Below, one piece after another: positions 49,690-58,893 of a stretch of 64,000 nucleotides of DNA (position 1 is the stretch's first letter; every line of letters begins with the position of its first letter). Position numbers and translations under genes: made by a program. This DNA comes from Erwinia aphidicola (GTDB lineage: Bacteria; Pseudomonadota; Gammaproteobacteria; Enterobacterales; Enterobacteriaceae). The notes under the pieces were generated by a model. The model saw nothing but the letters and a program-made list of their open reading frames with translations, was not told the origin of the DNA and made no database searches. Where the stretch lies: positions 124,001 through 188,000 of the forward strand of contig NZ_JAMKCQ010000001.1 of NCBI RefSeq assembly GCF_024169515.1. Reading direction: 5' to 3'.

Positions 49690-49854
49690 ATGTCGTTACA
49701 CCCGTTGATCCATATTGCGTCTTTTACATCTTCACTCAATTCCCGCTTTCGATTAAACGTCCTTGTATTAAATCAACAACCTTCAAAATCGACTTTAATG
49801 CATTTCCTCAATGCTTTAGCGACCAGCGGTATCGACGAGAGGGTGAATAAATGA
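49690..49854 (+). CDS. 54-residue ORF leading the effector cassette
   Basis: A short ORF beginning with a near-ideal ribosome site (AGGAGGGATACC-ATG) and ending with a TGA that overlaps the next ATG (ATGA). The product starts MSLHPLIHIASFTSS and has no signal peptide or motif I recognise. The coupling makes real translation likely. It could be a leader peptide, a small chaperone or the remnant of a larger gene. The 195 bp before it contain only the opgD hairpin and AT-rich sequence. Confidence 0.5.
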   Translation: MSLHPLIHIASFTSSLNSRFRLNVLVLNQQPSKSTLMHFLNALATSGIDERVNK

Positions 49855-50342
49855 TTATCAGCCCCCCGATGCTGCGTGATAAAAACTACGGCGAAAGTGA
49901 TATTGACTGGGTGATGCGTATGATCCCCATTGCCCCTCAGCGTAACTATCCGATTAACACCCATCAGTCATGGCACGGCGGTGTGCATCTCAGGCACGCA
50001 GACAGTGGGCCCAGGCCCGAGTATATCCGCGCGATTGCCGATGGAACGGTCGTATCCTTCCGCCCGTCGAACCTGGATATGCGTGATAAGCCACCGCTGA
50101 ATTATAACGGTGGTTCTGACTGTGGTTATGTCTTGCTTAAACATGAAACGGAAACGGGCAGCGGTGAACAGGGCAAGGTGACGTTTTACTCTCTGTATAT
50201 GCATGTGAAAGATATTTCCGATGCAATGCAGAAAAATGACCGAATTTACCGCAAGGACCCACTGGGCACCGTCGGACGGGTTGATGCCCGGAATGGTGTT
50301 CACTTCCAGATATTTGTGACGATGCCAATCTGCAAAAATTAG
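49851..50342 (+). CDS. N-terminal fragment: M23 metallopeptidase-like domain
   Basis: 163 residues as read. Zinc-site elements of the M23 family are visible: WHGGVHLRHAD (41-51), AIADGTVVSFR (61-71), FYSLYMHV with H118, and GVHFQIF with H151. M23 enzymes cut peptide cross-links in peptidoglycan. The last eight residues (VTMPICKN) are out of frame, created by the missing base. The ATG is coupled to the preceding 54-residue ORF. Confidence 0.7.
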   Translation: MIISPPMLRDKNYGESDIDWVMRMIPIAPQRNYPINTHQSWHGGVHLRHADSGPRPEYIRAIADGTVVSFRPSNLDMRDKPPLNYNGGSDCGYVLLKHETETGSGEQGKVTFYSLYMHVKDISDAMQKNDRIYRKDPLGTVGRVDARNGVHFQIFVTMPICKN

Positions 50343-50392
50343 TCGGTCGTACCACCCCAGAACTGGATATCAGCCACGATGGTCGCCGGGAC

Positions 50393-52204
50393 GTGGTATA
50401 CGGCGATATTCATTTTTACCTGCCGCCAGGCACCCGATTCTATCCATCACGACCGGATAACAATGCCCCGCAGTCACGTGAAGATGCCGTTTATCAAAGT
50501 GAGCAACCGCTGTACGTCACTATGGCCTTTGAACAAGGCAACGGCAGTATAACCACCCGCTGTAAGGTTCCTGCTCCGGGTGTGGGTTATGCAGAAGTGG
50601 GTGAAACACTGGTTAATGCGGATGTGGACGATAATGACGGAGGGTATGAGTCGCTACTTTACGATCTGGCTAAAAAGTTATATCCAGATAATCCTTCAGC
50701 CGGTTACGAACTGCTGCGCTTTGGCCGAATTATCCATCCCGATCGTGAAACGCTGATGCCCGATAATGCGCCATTATGGCGCACAGTTAACTACCCCGGC
50801 GGGCACGGATGGGTCAATATTGCTGCGGCTGAAATCAAAAAATTCAGTGATGCGGATTTCCCGCACTGGCTGGGCTGGCTGCTGATTGATGACGATCCCG
50901 ATGATAACAGCCAGTGGAATTCACCAAGCCTGTTCGCGATGAACGGCGAAGACTTAAGCCGCACTATCTGCCACTTTCCGTTTGAGTGGAACGAAGACAG
51001 CGTAGAAACCCGCTATAGCTGGCTGAAATCGCAGGAAATCGCGACAAGCATAGCCCGCCGCCAGGCTGTGCATCGCGCACAGACCACAGACAGCGGGGAG
51101 CAGAGCGATACATCATGGCACTCCTCCAGGTTGGAGGAGTTTGATAAACCAGTTACTGCGCCCTCCGCCTGGGAGCTGGCAGCCAGCCAGGTGGTGCTGG
51201 CAGAAGATGACTGGGATAAGCTGATCGCCCATGCCAGGGCACTGTGCTTTAACAGCACAGCGTGCGGGCTGCCTGCCGGGCGCGTCTGGCACTTTGAGCC
51301 ACGCCAGTTTATTGCTCATTTTCGCCGCTGTTCCTGGTTAAGTAAGGCTGAATTTAAGCAGACTATCCCCTCTTATGCCATGCGCCTTGTCGGAAAAATT
51401 TACCACTGGGAACCGGTCCATCTTAATGAGGGGGATGGTTCCGTCTTCTCACTGCATTATCAACAACTCAATATCGCCATGCGTAAATACGGTATTAACA
51501 CCCCGTGGCGCATGGCGTGCTTCCTCGGGAATGCCTGCCAGGAGACGCAGTGGTTTAGCACCACCGCGGAAGGCTACCGCTACAGCAGAAAAAGTGCTTT
51601 AAGCGGGCAAACGGAATATTACAACGCCTGGTACTATCCGTGGCACGGGCGCGGATTTTTACAGCTGACCAACCCTGACAACTATTTTAGCTATTTCAGC
51701 TTTCGCGGTTACCACTATCCGCAAGCTATCCGCAACACGCTGGTGGCGGCCTACCGCCGTATAGCGAATAACCGTGCACTGCGCGACGGTGATACCTCGC
51801 TGTATGATGAGAACCAGCCGGAGCTTAGCACAGAGATTATCGGCTGGCGTGAACAGGTTAACACCGGGAGCTATCAACCAGCTGACAGTGCGGGGTTTTA
51901 TTGGGTTAAAGCGGGAATGGCCGCCTATGCCGATCAGGAGCACGTTCTGGAACGTCAGCTAATCTCAACGATCAGAGGAAGTAAGGTCTACTATCGCAGC
52001 CTGGCCTTCTGGCGGGCCAGCGCAGCGGTTAATCTCCCGACAAAGGTTGATAGAATAGATTATTCCGGCCTGAATGGTTTTGATGCACGCTGCTGCGCCT
52101 ATGGTAATGCTCTTTCGGTGCTTACAGAAATAAGGTTCCCTGACTCAGAAAACCATTGCACGGTGGAAAACCCCGAATCCAATCAGTTGAGGAGGAATAA
52201 ATGA
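50393..52204 (+). CDS. C-terminal fragment: GH19-like muramidase/chitinase domain
   Basis: The open frame continues the M23 fragment from about 50316; the GTG at 50393 is only its first possible start and has no ribosome site, so separate translation is doubtful. The final 260 residues show a GH19-like lysozyme pattern: CFLGNACQETQWF with the probable catalytic Glu at 51542-51544, and GRGFLQLTNPDNYF. This fold cleaves peptidoglycan glycan strands or chitin. Combined with the M23 part it would attack both the peptide and sugar bonds of the wall. Confidence 0.65.
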   Translation: MVYGDIHFYLPPGTRFYPSRPDNNAPQSREDAVYQSEQPLYVTMAFEQGNGSITTRCKVPAPGVGYAEVGETLVNADVDDNDGGYESLLYDLAKKLYPDNPSAGYELLRFGRIIHPDRETLMPDNAPLWRTVNYPGGHGWVNIAAAEIKKFSDADFPHWLGWLLIDDDPDDNSQWNSPSLFAMNGEDLSRTICHFPFEWNEDSVETRYSWLKSQEIATSIARRQAVHRAQTTDSGEQSDTSWHSSRLEEFDKPVTAPSAWELAASQVVLAEDDWDKLIAHARALCFNSTACGLPAGRVWHFEPRQFIAHFRRCSWLSKAEFKQTIPSYAMRLVGKIYHWEPVHLNEGDGSVFSLHYQQLNIAMRKYGINTPWRMACFLGNACQETQWFSTTAEGYRYSRKSALSGQTEYYNAWYYPWHGRGFLQLTNPDNYFSYFSFRGYHYPQAIRNTLVAAYRRIANNRALRDGDTSLYDENQPELSTEIIGWREQVNTGSYQPADSAGFYWVKAGMAAYADQEHVLERQLISTIRGSKVYYRSLAFWRASAAVNLPTKVDRIDYSGLNGFDARCCAYGNALSVLTEIRFPDSENHCTVENPESNQLRRNK

Positions 52205-52860
52205 AAGCGCTAATTTTTATATCTATAATATTAAGTTTCGCCGTCCATGCAGCTATCACACCAATGATTAAATTTCCTGAGTCATTCAATGAAAAAAAAT
52301 ACTCACCCCGGACCATTAGAGAAATTTCATTTGTACATTACATCCAGGAGTCAACTGCATGCAATAACGCAACATTTAATGATTACTACTTCCCCGCAAG
52401 AAAGAAATACTCCTGGCCCAGCCGAGGAGATGAACCTGAGACAAAACCCATAAAAGAGTGGTTTTGTCTTTATGCTAATGGCATCCGTGAAGCGGGGTAT
52501 GACGTTAGCGTAAAGCAGAAAGTTGTATTCAGCACAAAAAATAACAGCTGGGAGCTGAGAAAAAGCGCTTACATCCATAAAGACCATAAAGAAAAAAAAT
52601 ATATTCCACTCAAGCTGTACAATATCCAGTCAACACACGCCAAAGGATTTATGGTTGTTGATGAAAATATCACCGAAGATAATAAGTCACAGCTGGGAGA
52701 TAAAAACCTTAAAAAGAAAATCTATTTTTGCATGATTCAAAACAGCTCTGGATTGTGCGGATTTGGTAATTTAATGATAAACACTGATGGAAAAGAAGTC
52801 GATCTCACCCCTTACTTTCTGAAGTCACTGGAAAGTATGGAATTAGGCGTTAAAGAGTAA
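52201..52860 (+). CDS. Exported protein, probable periplasmic immunity protein
   Basis: A 219-residue protein with a Sec signal peptide (KALIFISIILSFAVHA, cleavage near residue 17) and no lipobox. The mature part is Lys-rich with several Cys (TACNNATF, WFCLYAN, YFCMIQNSSGLCGF), suggesting disulfides. I know no family. GGAGG lies just upstream and its ATG overlaps the hydrolase stop (ATGA). Export to the periplasm, where a wall-cutting effector would act, and tight coupling argue for immunity. The gene is strikingly AT-rich (20 G/C in its first 60 bases) compared with the GC-rich nuo genes, pointing to transfer. Confidence 0.65.
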   Translation: MKALIFISIILSFAVHAAITPMIKFPESFNEKKYSPRTIREISFVHYIQESTACNNATFNDYYFPARKKYSWPSRGDEPETKPIKEWFCLYANGIREAGYDVSVKQKVVFSTKNNSWELRKSAYIHKDHKEKKYIPLKLYNIQSTHAKGFMVVDENITEDNKSQLGDKNLKKKIYFCMIQNSSGLCGFGNLMINTDGKEVDLTPYFLKSLESMELGVKE

Positions 52861-52865
52861 GTCAT

Positions 52866-52934
52866 TATCAGTATTTCCCACCACCGCCGGACAAGCGTAA
52901 GTATATTGATGACCGCGTGGTGACGGCGGGTTAA
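52866..52934 (+). repeat. Direct repeat, distal copy (orphan 3' end of opgD)
   Basis: A 69-bp copy of the opgD 3' end, including the stop codon, now without the rest of the gene. It is offset from the first copy by 3440 bp, which is the size of the inserted unit. It is followed after 16 bp by the terminator shared with nuoN, so it is probably the original opgD end. Confidence 0.97.
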
Positions 52935-52950
52935 TCAAATTACAGGTAAA

Positions 52951-52979
52951 AAAAATCGGGCCACCAGAGCCCGATTTTT
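52951..52979. terminator. Bidirectional terminator, opgD/island and nuoN
   Basis: The arms AAAAATCGGGC (52951-52961) and GCCCGATTTTT (52969-52979) form a hairpin with A and T tracts on both sides. It lies 18 bp beyond the nuoN stop. Confidence 0.9.
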
Positions 52980-52996
52980 ATTGGCAGAGCGCTGAA

Positions 52997-54454
52997 CTAC
53001 ATCAGCGGCTGCGCCAGTTTCACCAGCGAGATCAGCGGCTGCGGGTAGATACCCAACGCCAGCACCAGAATCGCTGAAATCAGCACCACCACACCACCCG
53101 CGGTGAATGCCCAGTTTGCCGGGGTATCACGCTGCATCAACTCCGGCGGGTTGAGGTACAGGCTGACGGTCATACGCAGGTAGTAGTAAAGGCCGATGGC
53201 ACTGCCCAGCACCACGGCGCCGGTCAGCCACCACAGATGCGCACTCACACCGACCGCAATGACGTAGAACTTACCGATAAAGCCAAGCGTCATCGGGATA
53301 CCCGCCAGTGACAGCATCATCACGGTCATCACCGCGGCGAGGATCGGACGGTGCCAGAACAGACCACGGTAGGAGTACAGCGAGTCAGCATCCGGGCCAC
53401 GGTAAGGGCTGGACATCAGGCTGACGACACCGAAAGCACCAAGGCTGCTGAACAGATAACCGGCCAGGTAAACGCCAACCGTCTCCATCGACAGCTGGTG
53501 AGTCTGCACGGCAATCAGCGCCACCAGCAGATAGCCGAGGTGAGCAATTGACGAGTAGCCCAGCATACGCTTGATGTTGGTCTGCGAAATCGCCATCAGG
53601 TTACCGAACAGCATCGACAGCACCGCCATGATGCCGAGTACGCTGCGCACGCCTTCGTTATCGGCCAGCGGTGCATACATAAACAGGCGCATCAGCACGC
53701 CAAAGATGGCGATTTTGCTGGCGGTAGCCAGGAAGGTCGACACCGGAGCCGGAGCCCCCTGATAGACGTCTGGCGTCCACAGGTGGAACGGAACCAGCGA
53801 CAGCTTGAAGCCAAAGCCGACGATCATCATACCCAGACCCGCCATCAGCAGCGGCTCATGCAGTACGCCATCGTTCAGGCTCTTACCCAGCGAAACAAAG
53901 CTGAGGTTGCCCGAGTCCGCATACACCAGCGCCATACCGAACAGCAGGAATGACGATGCCGCTGCCGACAGGATGGTGTACTTGATCGCCGCTTCCAGCG
54001 AGCGTTTCTGCTGGAAGGCGTAACCCACCAGGCCAAACAGCGGCAGGGAGATCAGCTCAATACCGAGGAACAGCGAAGCCAGGTGATTGGCGCTGGCCAG
54101 CATCACACCGCCCAGGGTCGCAATCAGCACCAGCAGGTAGAACTCTTCGCGGTTATCCGGGTAACCCGCCAGCCACGGGTAGGCAAAGGTGCAGGTTGCC
54201 AGGCTGGCAAGAATAACCAGCCCGGTATACAGCATCGAATAGCTGTCCACGCGCAGCAGCGGGGTGACATCCATTGGCCCAGCCTGGCCGACAAAGTACA
54301 GCGAGAACAGCGCCAGGTTGAGGCCGATGACGGCCAGCGTCGCATTGACGAAGTGATTGCGTCGCCACGCAATGGACAGCATCACAACTACCACCGTCAA
54401 TCCGACGATCAGCAGCGGTAAAAGCGCGATCAATTGTTGAGGAGTTATTGTCAT
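52997..54454 (-). CDS. nuoN: NADH-quinone oxidoreductase subunit N
   Basis: A 485-residue, about 14-helix antiporter-like subunit of the membrane arm, the same length as in E. coli. The proton-path residues E133 ([10 protein letters not shown]) and K217 ([11 protein letters not shown]) are in place. Last gene of the operon; its ATG lies six bases after the nuoM stop. Confidence 0.98.
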   Translation of the reverse strand: MTITPQQLIALLPLLIVGLTVVVVMLSIAWRRNHFVNATLAVIGLNLALFSLYFVGQAGPMDVTPLLRVDSYSMLYTGLVILASLATCTFAYPWLAGYPDNREEFYLLVLIATLGGVMLASANHLASLFLGIELISLPLFGLVGYAFQQKRSLEAAIKYTILSAAASSFLLFGMALVYADSGNLSFVSLGKSLNDGVLHEPLLMAGLGMMIVGFGFKLSLVPFHLWTPDVYQGAPAPVSTFLATASKIAIFGVLMRLFMYAPLADNEGVRSVLGIMAVLSMLFGNLMAISQTNIKRMLGYSSIAHLGYLLVALIAVQTHQLSMETVGVYLAGYLFSSLGAFGVVSLMSSPYRGPDADSLYSYRGLFWHRPILAAVMTVMMLSLAGIPMTLGFIGKFYVIAVGVSAHLWWLTGAVVLGSAIGLYYYLRMTVSLYLNPPELMQRDTPANWAFTAGGVVVLISAILVLALGIYPQPLISLVKLAQPLM

Positions 54455-54460
54455 GGCGAA

Positions 54461-55981
54461 TTACGGCCTTGTAGTTGAAATTGAAGCAGAAAACCACTGC
54501 TGAATATTGCTCATCGCAGCATGCGAGGTATCCAGAATCGGCTGAGGATAAACACCCAGCAGCACCAGCAGGACCACCAGCACCATAATCATCAGGAACT
54601 CACGCGCTGACATCCCGCGCAGTGGCGTATCTGACTTTGGCGCACCGTAGTAAGCGCGTTGCATCATAATCAGTGAGTAAACCGAAGCAAACACCAGACC
54701 GAAGGTCGCGATGACGATGATCACCGGCACCGTCTGGAAGCTGCCCGTCAGGATCATAAACTCCCCGACGAAGTTACCCGTACCCGGCATCCCAAGGTTT
54801 GCTACCGCGAAGAACAGCGACAGGCCCGGTAACCATTTGATACGTGCCCACAGGCCACCCATCTGACGCATATCACGGGTGTGCAGGCGTTCATACAGCT
54901 GACCACAAAGGATGAACAGCGCAGACGCTGACAGGCCGTGTGCGATCATCTGTACCACCGCGCCCTGGAACGCCAGCTGGCTACCGGTGTAGATAGCAAT
55001 CAGCACGAAGCCCATGTGGGAAATCGAGGTGTAAGCAATCAGGCGTTTGATATCGTACTGCGAGAAAGCCATCCACGCGCCGTAGAAGATACCAATAATC
55101 CCCAGCCACATGGCGATAGGGGCAAACTCGGCCGAAGCATTTGGGAACAGCGGCAGCGCGAAGCGCAGCAGGCCGTAAGCGGCGGTTTTCAACAGAATAC
55201 CGGCAAGGTCAACCGAACCTGCGGTTGGTGCCTGGCTGTGCGCATCCGGCAGCCAGCCGTGCAGCGGAACCACCGGCATTTTTACCGCGAAGGCGATAAA
55301 GAAGCCCAGCATCAGCAGGTATTCCACGCCGTGCGACATTGGCGTTTTCAGCAGCAGTTCATAGTTGAACGTCCAGATGCCGGTCGCGTTGTAGTGCACA
55401 AACACCAGCGCCAGAATCGCAATCAGCATCACCAGACCGCTGGCCTGGGTATAGATGAAGAACTTGGTTGCGGCAGAAATACGCGTCTTCCCGTCGGAGG
55501 CTTTGTGGCCCCACAGCGCGATCAGGAAGTACATCGGCACCAGCATCATCTCCCAGAAGAAGAAGAACAGGAACATGTCCATGGCGAGGAACACGCCGAT
55601 CACGCCACCGAGGATCCACAGCAGGTTAAGGTGGAAGAAGCCCTGCCATTTCTCAATTTCATTCCACGAGCAGAGGATCGCCATCAGGCCAAGCAACCCG
55701 GTCAGCACCACCATCAGCAGCGACAGACCGTCGAGCGCCAGATGGAACTCAATACCAAAGCGTGGGATCCACGGAACGGAGAACTCAGATTGCCACTGCG
55801 GAATACCCGCAGCCTGCGTCAGTGAGTAGCCACCCTGCAGCCAGAGCTGCAGTGAAAGCACCAGCGTCAGCCCCATTGCGATCAGTGCGATCCAGCGCGG
55901 CAGCTTGGGTCCGAAGCGCTCAAGCTGCCAGCACAGCAAGCCACCGACAAACGGGATCAATATAAGCCAAGGTAATAACAT
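54461..55981 (-). CDS. nuoM: NADH-quinone oxidoreductase subunit M
   Basis: A 506-residue antiporter-like proton-pumping subunit. E144 (FFFWEMMLVPM) and K234 (AFAVKMPVVPLH) are at E. coli positions. The start at 55981 has AAGGGAAAGG upstream; an in-frame extension of 29 codons was rejected. It is separated from nuoL by a 213-bp gap, the only long gap in this part of the operon. Confidence 0.97.
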   Translation of the reverse strand: MLLPWLILIPFVGGLLCWQLERFGPKLPRWIALIAMGLTLVLSLQLWLQGGYSLTQAAGIPQWQSEFSVPWIPRFGIEFHLALDGLSLLMVVLTGLLGLMAILCSWNEIEKWQGFFHLNLLWILGGVIGVFLAMDMFLFFFFWEMMLVPMYFLIALWGHKASDGKTRISAATKFFIYTQASGLVMLIAILALVFVHYNATGIWTFNYELLLKTPMSHGVEYLLMLGFFIAFAVKMPVVPLHGWLPDAHSQAPTAGSVDLAGILLKTAAYGLLRFALPLFPNASAEFAPIAMWLGIIGIFYGAWMAFSQYDIKRLIAYTSISHMGFVLIAIYTGSQLAFQGAVVQMIAHGLSASALFILCGQLYERLHTRDMRQMGGLWARIKWLPGLSLFFAVANLGMPGTGNFVGEFMILTGSFQTVPVIIVIATFGLVFASVYSLIMMQRAYYGAPKSDTPLRGMSAREFLMIMVLVVLLVLLGVYPQPILDTSHAAMSNIQQWFSASISTTRP

Positions 55982-56194
55982 GGCGGGCCTTTCCCTTTTT
56001 TGTCCCCTGCGTGAGCTATCTTGCTCGGTATTTTGCTTCCCGGCAGTGCTCGCAATGCTCACATACAAAAGTATGCTGCGCTTGCTCTGCGCTGGCGGTA
56101 AACAAACTCCCTTCGCCGATAACGCTCATCATTCAGGAGAATATTTTCAACATTTATATCAGGGTGAACATAAATTCACCCCACTCACGAACCT
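55982..56194 (-). other. 213-bp nuoL-nuoM intergenic segment with hairpin potential
   Basis: No gene. It contains CATAC-AAAA-GTATG inside a longer imperfect inverted repeat around 56055-56090 (GCTCACATAC / GTATGCTGCGC) and an AT-rich stretch next to nuoL. It could be an RNA-processing or regulatory spacer, or an old repeat element. Confidence 0.5.
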
Positions 56195-58033
56195 TTACAT
56201 CACCATCAGCAGAGCCAGCACCACCACGGCGCCGATGCTCATTGAGGCCAGATACCAGCGCAGGTAGCCGTTTTCACTGATCACCAGGCCTTTGTTTGCG
56301 CCACGCGCCAACAGTGCCGGGATGTTCATCAGGGCATTTAGCGGGTCACGCGACAGCAGCCAGGCCACGCCGAGGTAAGGCTTAACGAAGATTTTGTCGT
56401 ACAGCCAGTCGAAGCCCCAGGCAGCAAACCACCAGGTCGAGAAGAAACGGCCTGGCGCGCTGTTGGCGATCGAAGTCACCAGCGTGCGTTTGCCCAGCCA
56501 CAGCGCGGCAGCCAGCAGAATGCCGACAATCGCGACCACGCCAGAGGCAATCTCCAGCGTCAGCACGCTGCCGTGCGCCAGTTCAGCGGTATCCGGCAGT
56601 ACGCCTTTCAGCGGCGGCACAATCATCGCGCCAATAAAGGTTGAGAGAATTAACAGCACGATCAGCGGCAGATGATGAGTAATCCCTTTGCCGGCGTGAG
56701 CGTGAATTTGTTCTTTCCCGTGGAAAGTAATGAAGATCATACGGAAGGTGTAGAGCGAGGTCATAAAGGCCCCGGCCAGACCGGCAATCATCAGGTTAAG
56801 ATGACCATTAGCCAGTGCCCCTGCCAGAATCTCATCCTTACTGAAGAAGCCTGCAGTGATCAGCGGCAGGGCAGACAGCGCGGCGCCCCCGACCAGGAAG
56901 CAGACATACACCAGTGGGATACTTTTACGCAAGCCGCCCATTTTGAAGATGTTCTGCTCATGATGGCAGGCAAGGATCACCGAACCCGAGGAGAGGAACA
57001 GCAGCGCTTTGAAGAACGCATGGGTCATCAGGTGGAAAATCGCCGCATCCCAGGCCTGAACGCCGAGCGCCAGGAACATATAGCCAATCTGACTCATGGT
57101 CGAATAAGCCAATACGCGCTTGATATCGGTCTGCACCAGCGCCGCAAAGCCTGCCAGCACCAGCGTCACCGCACCAACGATACCGACCAGATGCAGCACT
57201 TCCGGCGTCATCAGGAACAGGCCGTGAGTACGGGCAATCAGATAGACACCTGCGGTGACCATGGTTGCCGCGTGGATCAGTGCAGATACCGGGGTTGGGC
57301 CCGCCATCGCATCGGCCAGCCAGGTCTGCAATGGCAGCTGGGCTGATTTACCGACCGCACCCCCTAACAGCATCAGGGTTGCCCACATCAGCATATGGTT
57401 ATCGGCAGCAAAGTGTGCCGGCGCCAGCTCGACCATCTCGCGGAAGTTCAGCGTACCCAGCTCGTTGTAAAGAATGAACAACGCAAATGCCAGGAACACG
57501 TCACCCACGCGGGTCACGATAAAGGCCTTCATCGCCGCCGCACCGTTTTTCGCTTCGGTGTAGTAGAAACCGATCAGCAGGTACGAGCAGAGACCCACGC
57601 CTTCCCAGCCGAGATACATCAGCATCAGGTTATCGGCCAGTACCAGAACCACCATGCTGGCGATAAACAGGTTGGTATAGGCGAAGAAGCGCGAGTAGCC
57701 CTCCTCCCCACGCATGTACCAGGAGGCGAACATATGGATGAAGAAGCCGACACCGGTGACCACGGACAGCATAGTCAGCGACAGCCCATCCAGCGTCAGG
57801 CTGACGCTGATGTTGTAGTTACCTACGTGGATCCAGGTCCACAGCAGCTGATTAAATACCTGCTGGCCGTTGGCAAAGAAGTCCATGCCAACATAGAGCG
57901 TGACCAGCGCGGCCAGACCGACAGAGCCCATCCCGACGGTAGCGGCCAGATTTTCTGACCAGCGACCACGGGAAAATGCCAGCAGTAAGAAGCCAATCAG
58001 CGGAAACAGGATTGTTAAATAGAGAAGGTTCAT
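56195..58033 (-). CDS. nuoL: NADH-quinone oxidoreductase subunit L
   Basis: A 612-residue distal antiporter-like subunit with the long lateral helix near the C-terminus. E144 ([11 protein letters not shown]) and K229 ([11 protein letters not shown]) occupy the E. coli positions. The ATG overlaps the nuoK stop (ATGA). Confidence 0.98.
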   Translation of the reverse strand: MNLLYLTILFPLIGFLLLAFSRGRWSENLAATVGMGSVGLAALVTLYVGMDFFANGQQVFNQLLWTWIHVGNYNISVSLTLDGLSLTMLSVVTGVGFFIHMFASWYMRGEEGYSRFFAYTNLFIASMVVLVLADNLMLMYLGWEGVGLCSYLLIGFYYTEAKNGAAAMKAFIVTRVGDVFLAFALFILYNELGTLNFREMVELAPAHFAADNHMLMWATLMLLGGAVGKSAQLPLQTWLADAMAGPTPVSALIHAATMVTAGVYLIARTHGLFLMTPEVLHLVGIVGAVTLVLAGFAALVQTDIKRVLAYSTMSQIGYMFLALGVQAWDAAIFHLMTHAFFKALLFLSSGSVILACHHEQNIFKMGGLRKSIPLVYVCFLVGGAALSALPLITAGFFSKDEILAGALANGHLNLMIAGLAGAFMTSLYTFRMIFITFHGKEQIHAHAGKGITHHLPLIVLLILSTFIGAMIVPPLKGVLPDTAELAHGSVLTLEIASGVVAIVGILLAAALWLGKRTLVTSIANSAPGRFFSTWWFAAWGFDWLYDKIFVKPYLGVAWLLSRDPLNALMNIPALLARGANKGLVISENGYLRWYLASMSIGAVVVLALLMVM

Positions 58034-58332
58034 CCGCGCATCTCACTCACTTTATCAATGTTGAGGGTCTGACTGCGGCGATGCAGCTGCAGCAGCAGCG
58101 CCAGGCCAATACTGGCCTCAGCCGCAGCCAGGCTGATTGCCAGGATATACATCACCTGACCGTCTGCCTGACCCCAGTAGCTCCCCGCCACCACAAACGC
58201 CAGTGCTGCGGCGTTAATCATGATTTCGAGACCAATCAACATAAACAGCAAGTTACGGCGAATAACCACGCCCGTGAGTCCGAGGACAAACAGAATGGCC
58301 GCCAGAATAAGTCCATGCTGCAGAGGGATCAT
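58030..58332 (-). CDS. nuoK: NADH-quinone oxidoreductase subunit K
   Basis: A 100-residue, three-helix membrane subunit. The buried glutamates E36 ([10 protein letters not shown]) and E72 (AAAEASIGL), required for proton transfer, are present. Overlaps nuoJ and nuoL by four bases on each side. Confidence 0.98.
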   Translation of the reverse strand: MIPLQHGLILAAILFVLGLTGVVIRRNLLFMLIGLEIMINAAALAFVVAGSYWGQADGQVMYILAISLAAAEASIGLALLLQLHRRSQTLNIDKVSEMRG

Positions 58333-58883
58333 ACCTGCTCCTCCTTGTTACTTTTCACTTTGTCCGCCGGGCGGTTGCTCAGCACCTCACCAGCGCGCTG
58401 CTCGCGACCGATGTGGAAGGCCACGACCAGGCCTGCCAGCAGCAGCATGGAAGCCAGCTCGACGGCCAGAACATAAGGACCAAACAGGCTGATGCCGACG
58501 GCTTTTGCATCGATCATCGTGCCGTCAATGCCCTGGTCATTAATGCTACGGATGGCGTAAACCAGCACCACCAGCAGGACAAACGACAGCACGGCTGGCC
58601 CGATCCACATAGACGGTTGCAGCCAGCGGCGCTCCTGCTCGATCTCCTGGCCGCCAAGATTCAGCATCATCACCACGAAGACGAACAGCACCATGATGGC
58701 ACCCGCATACACAATGATCTCCAGCGCACCGGCAAAGTAAGCGCCGAGCGAGAAGAACACACCGGCGACAGCCAGCAGAGAAATAATCAGGTACAGCAAC
58801 GCATGTACCGGGTCTGTGTGGGTGACAACGCGCAACGTCGCCAGCACCGCTACCAGTCCGCAAAGATAAAACGCAAATTCCAT
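58329..58883 (-). CDS. nuoJ: NADH-quinone oxidoreductase subunit J
   Basis: A 184-residue, five-helix membrane subunit. The conserved helix-3 stretch [17 protein letters not shown], which contains the pi-bulge linked to coupling, is evident. It starts 10 bp after nuoI. Confidence 0.97.
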   Translation of the reverse strand: MEFAFYLCGLVAVLATLRVVTHTDPVHALLYLIISLLAVAGVFFSLGAYFAGALEIIVYAGAIMVLFVFVVMMLNLGGQEIEQERRWLQPSMWIGPAVLSFVLLVVLVYAIRSINDQGIDGTMIDAKAVGISLFGPYVLAVELASMLLLAGLVVAFHIGREQRAGEVLSNRPADKVKSNKEEQV

Positions 58884-58893
58884 GCCTGGCTCC

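Larger units (their letters stand above)
49851..52204 (+). pseudogene. Frameshifted peptidoglycan hydrolase: M23 peptidase plus GH19-like domain (probable antibacterial effector)
   Basis: Two adjacent frames make one protein of about 784 residues if one base is restored. The first frame (49851-50342) is an M23-type domain; the second continues to 52204 and ends in a GH19 chitinase/lysozyme-like domain. At 50313-50315 the sequence reads ATATTTGTGACGATG. One extra T would give IFCDDANLQKLV and join the frames without any stop. No signal peptide is present, as expected for a toxin delivered by another machine such as a type VI system. The next gene, overlapping by ATGA, encodes an exported protein and is the likely immunity partner. 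The missing T could be a real inactivation, a phase-variable tract or a sequencing error. Confidence 0.8.

Noticed and set aside
49495..52934. Prophage or complete type VI locus in the opgD-nuoN insertion
   Set aside because: No integrase, structural phage gene, VgrG, Hcp, PAAR or baseplate gene is present; only the hydrolase cassette fits.
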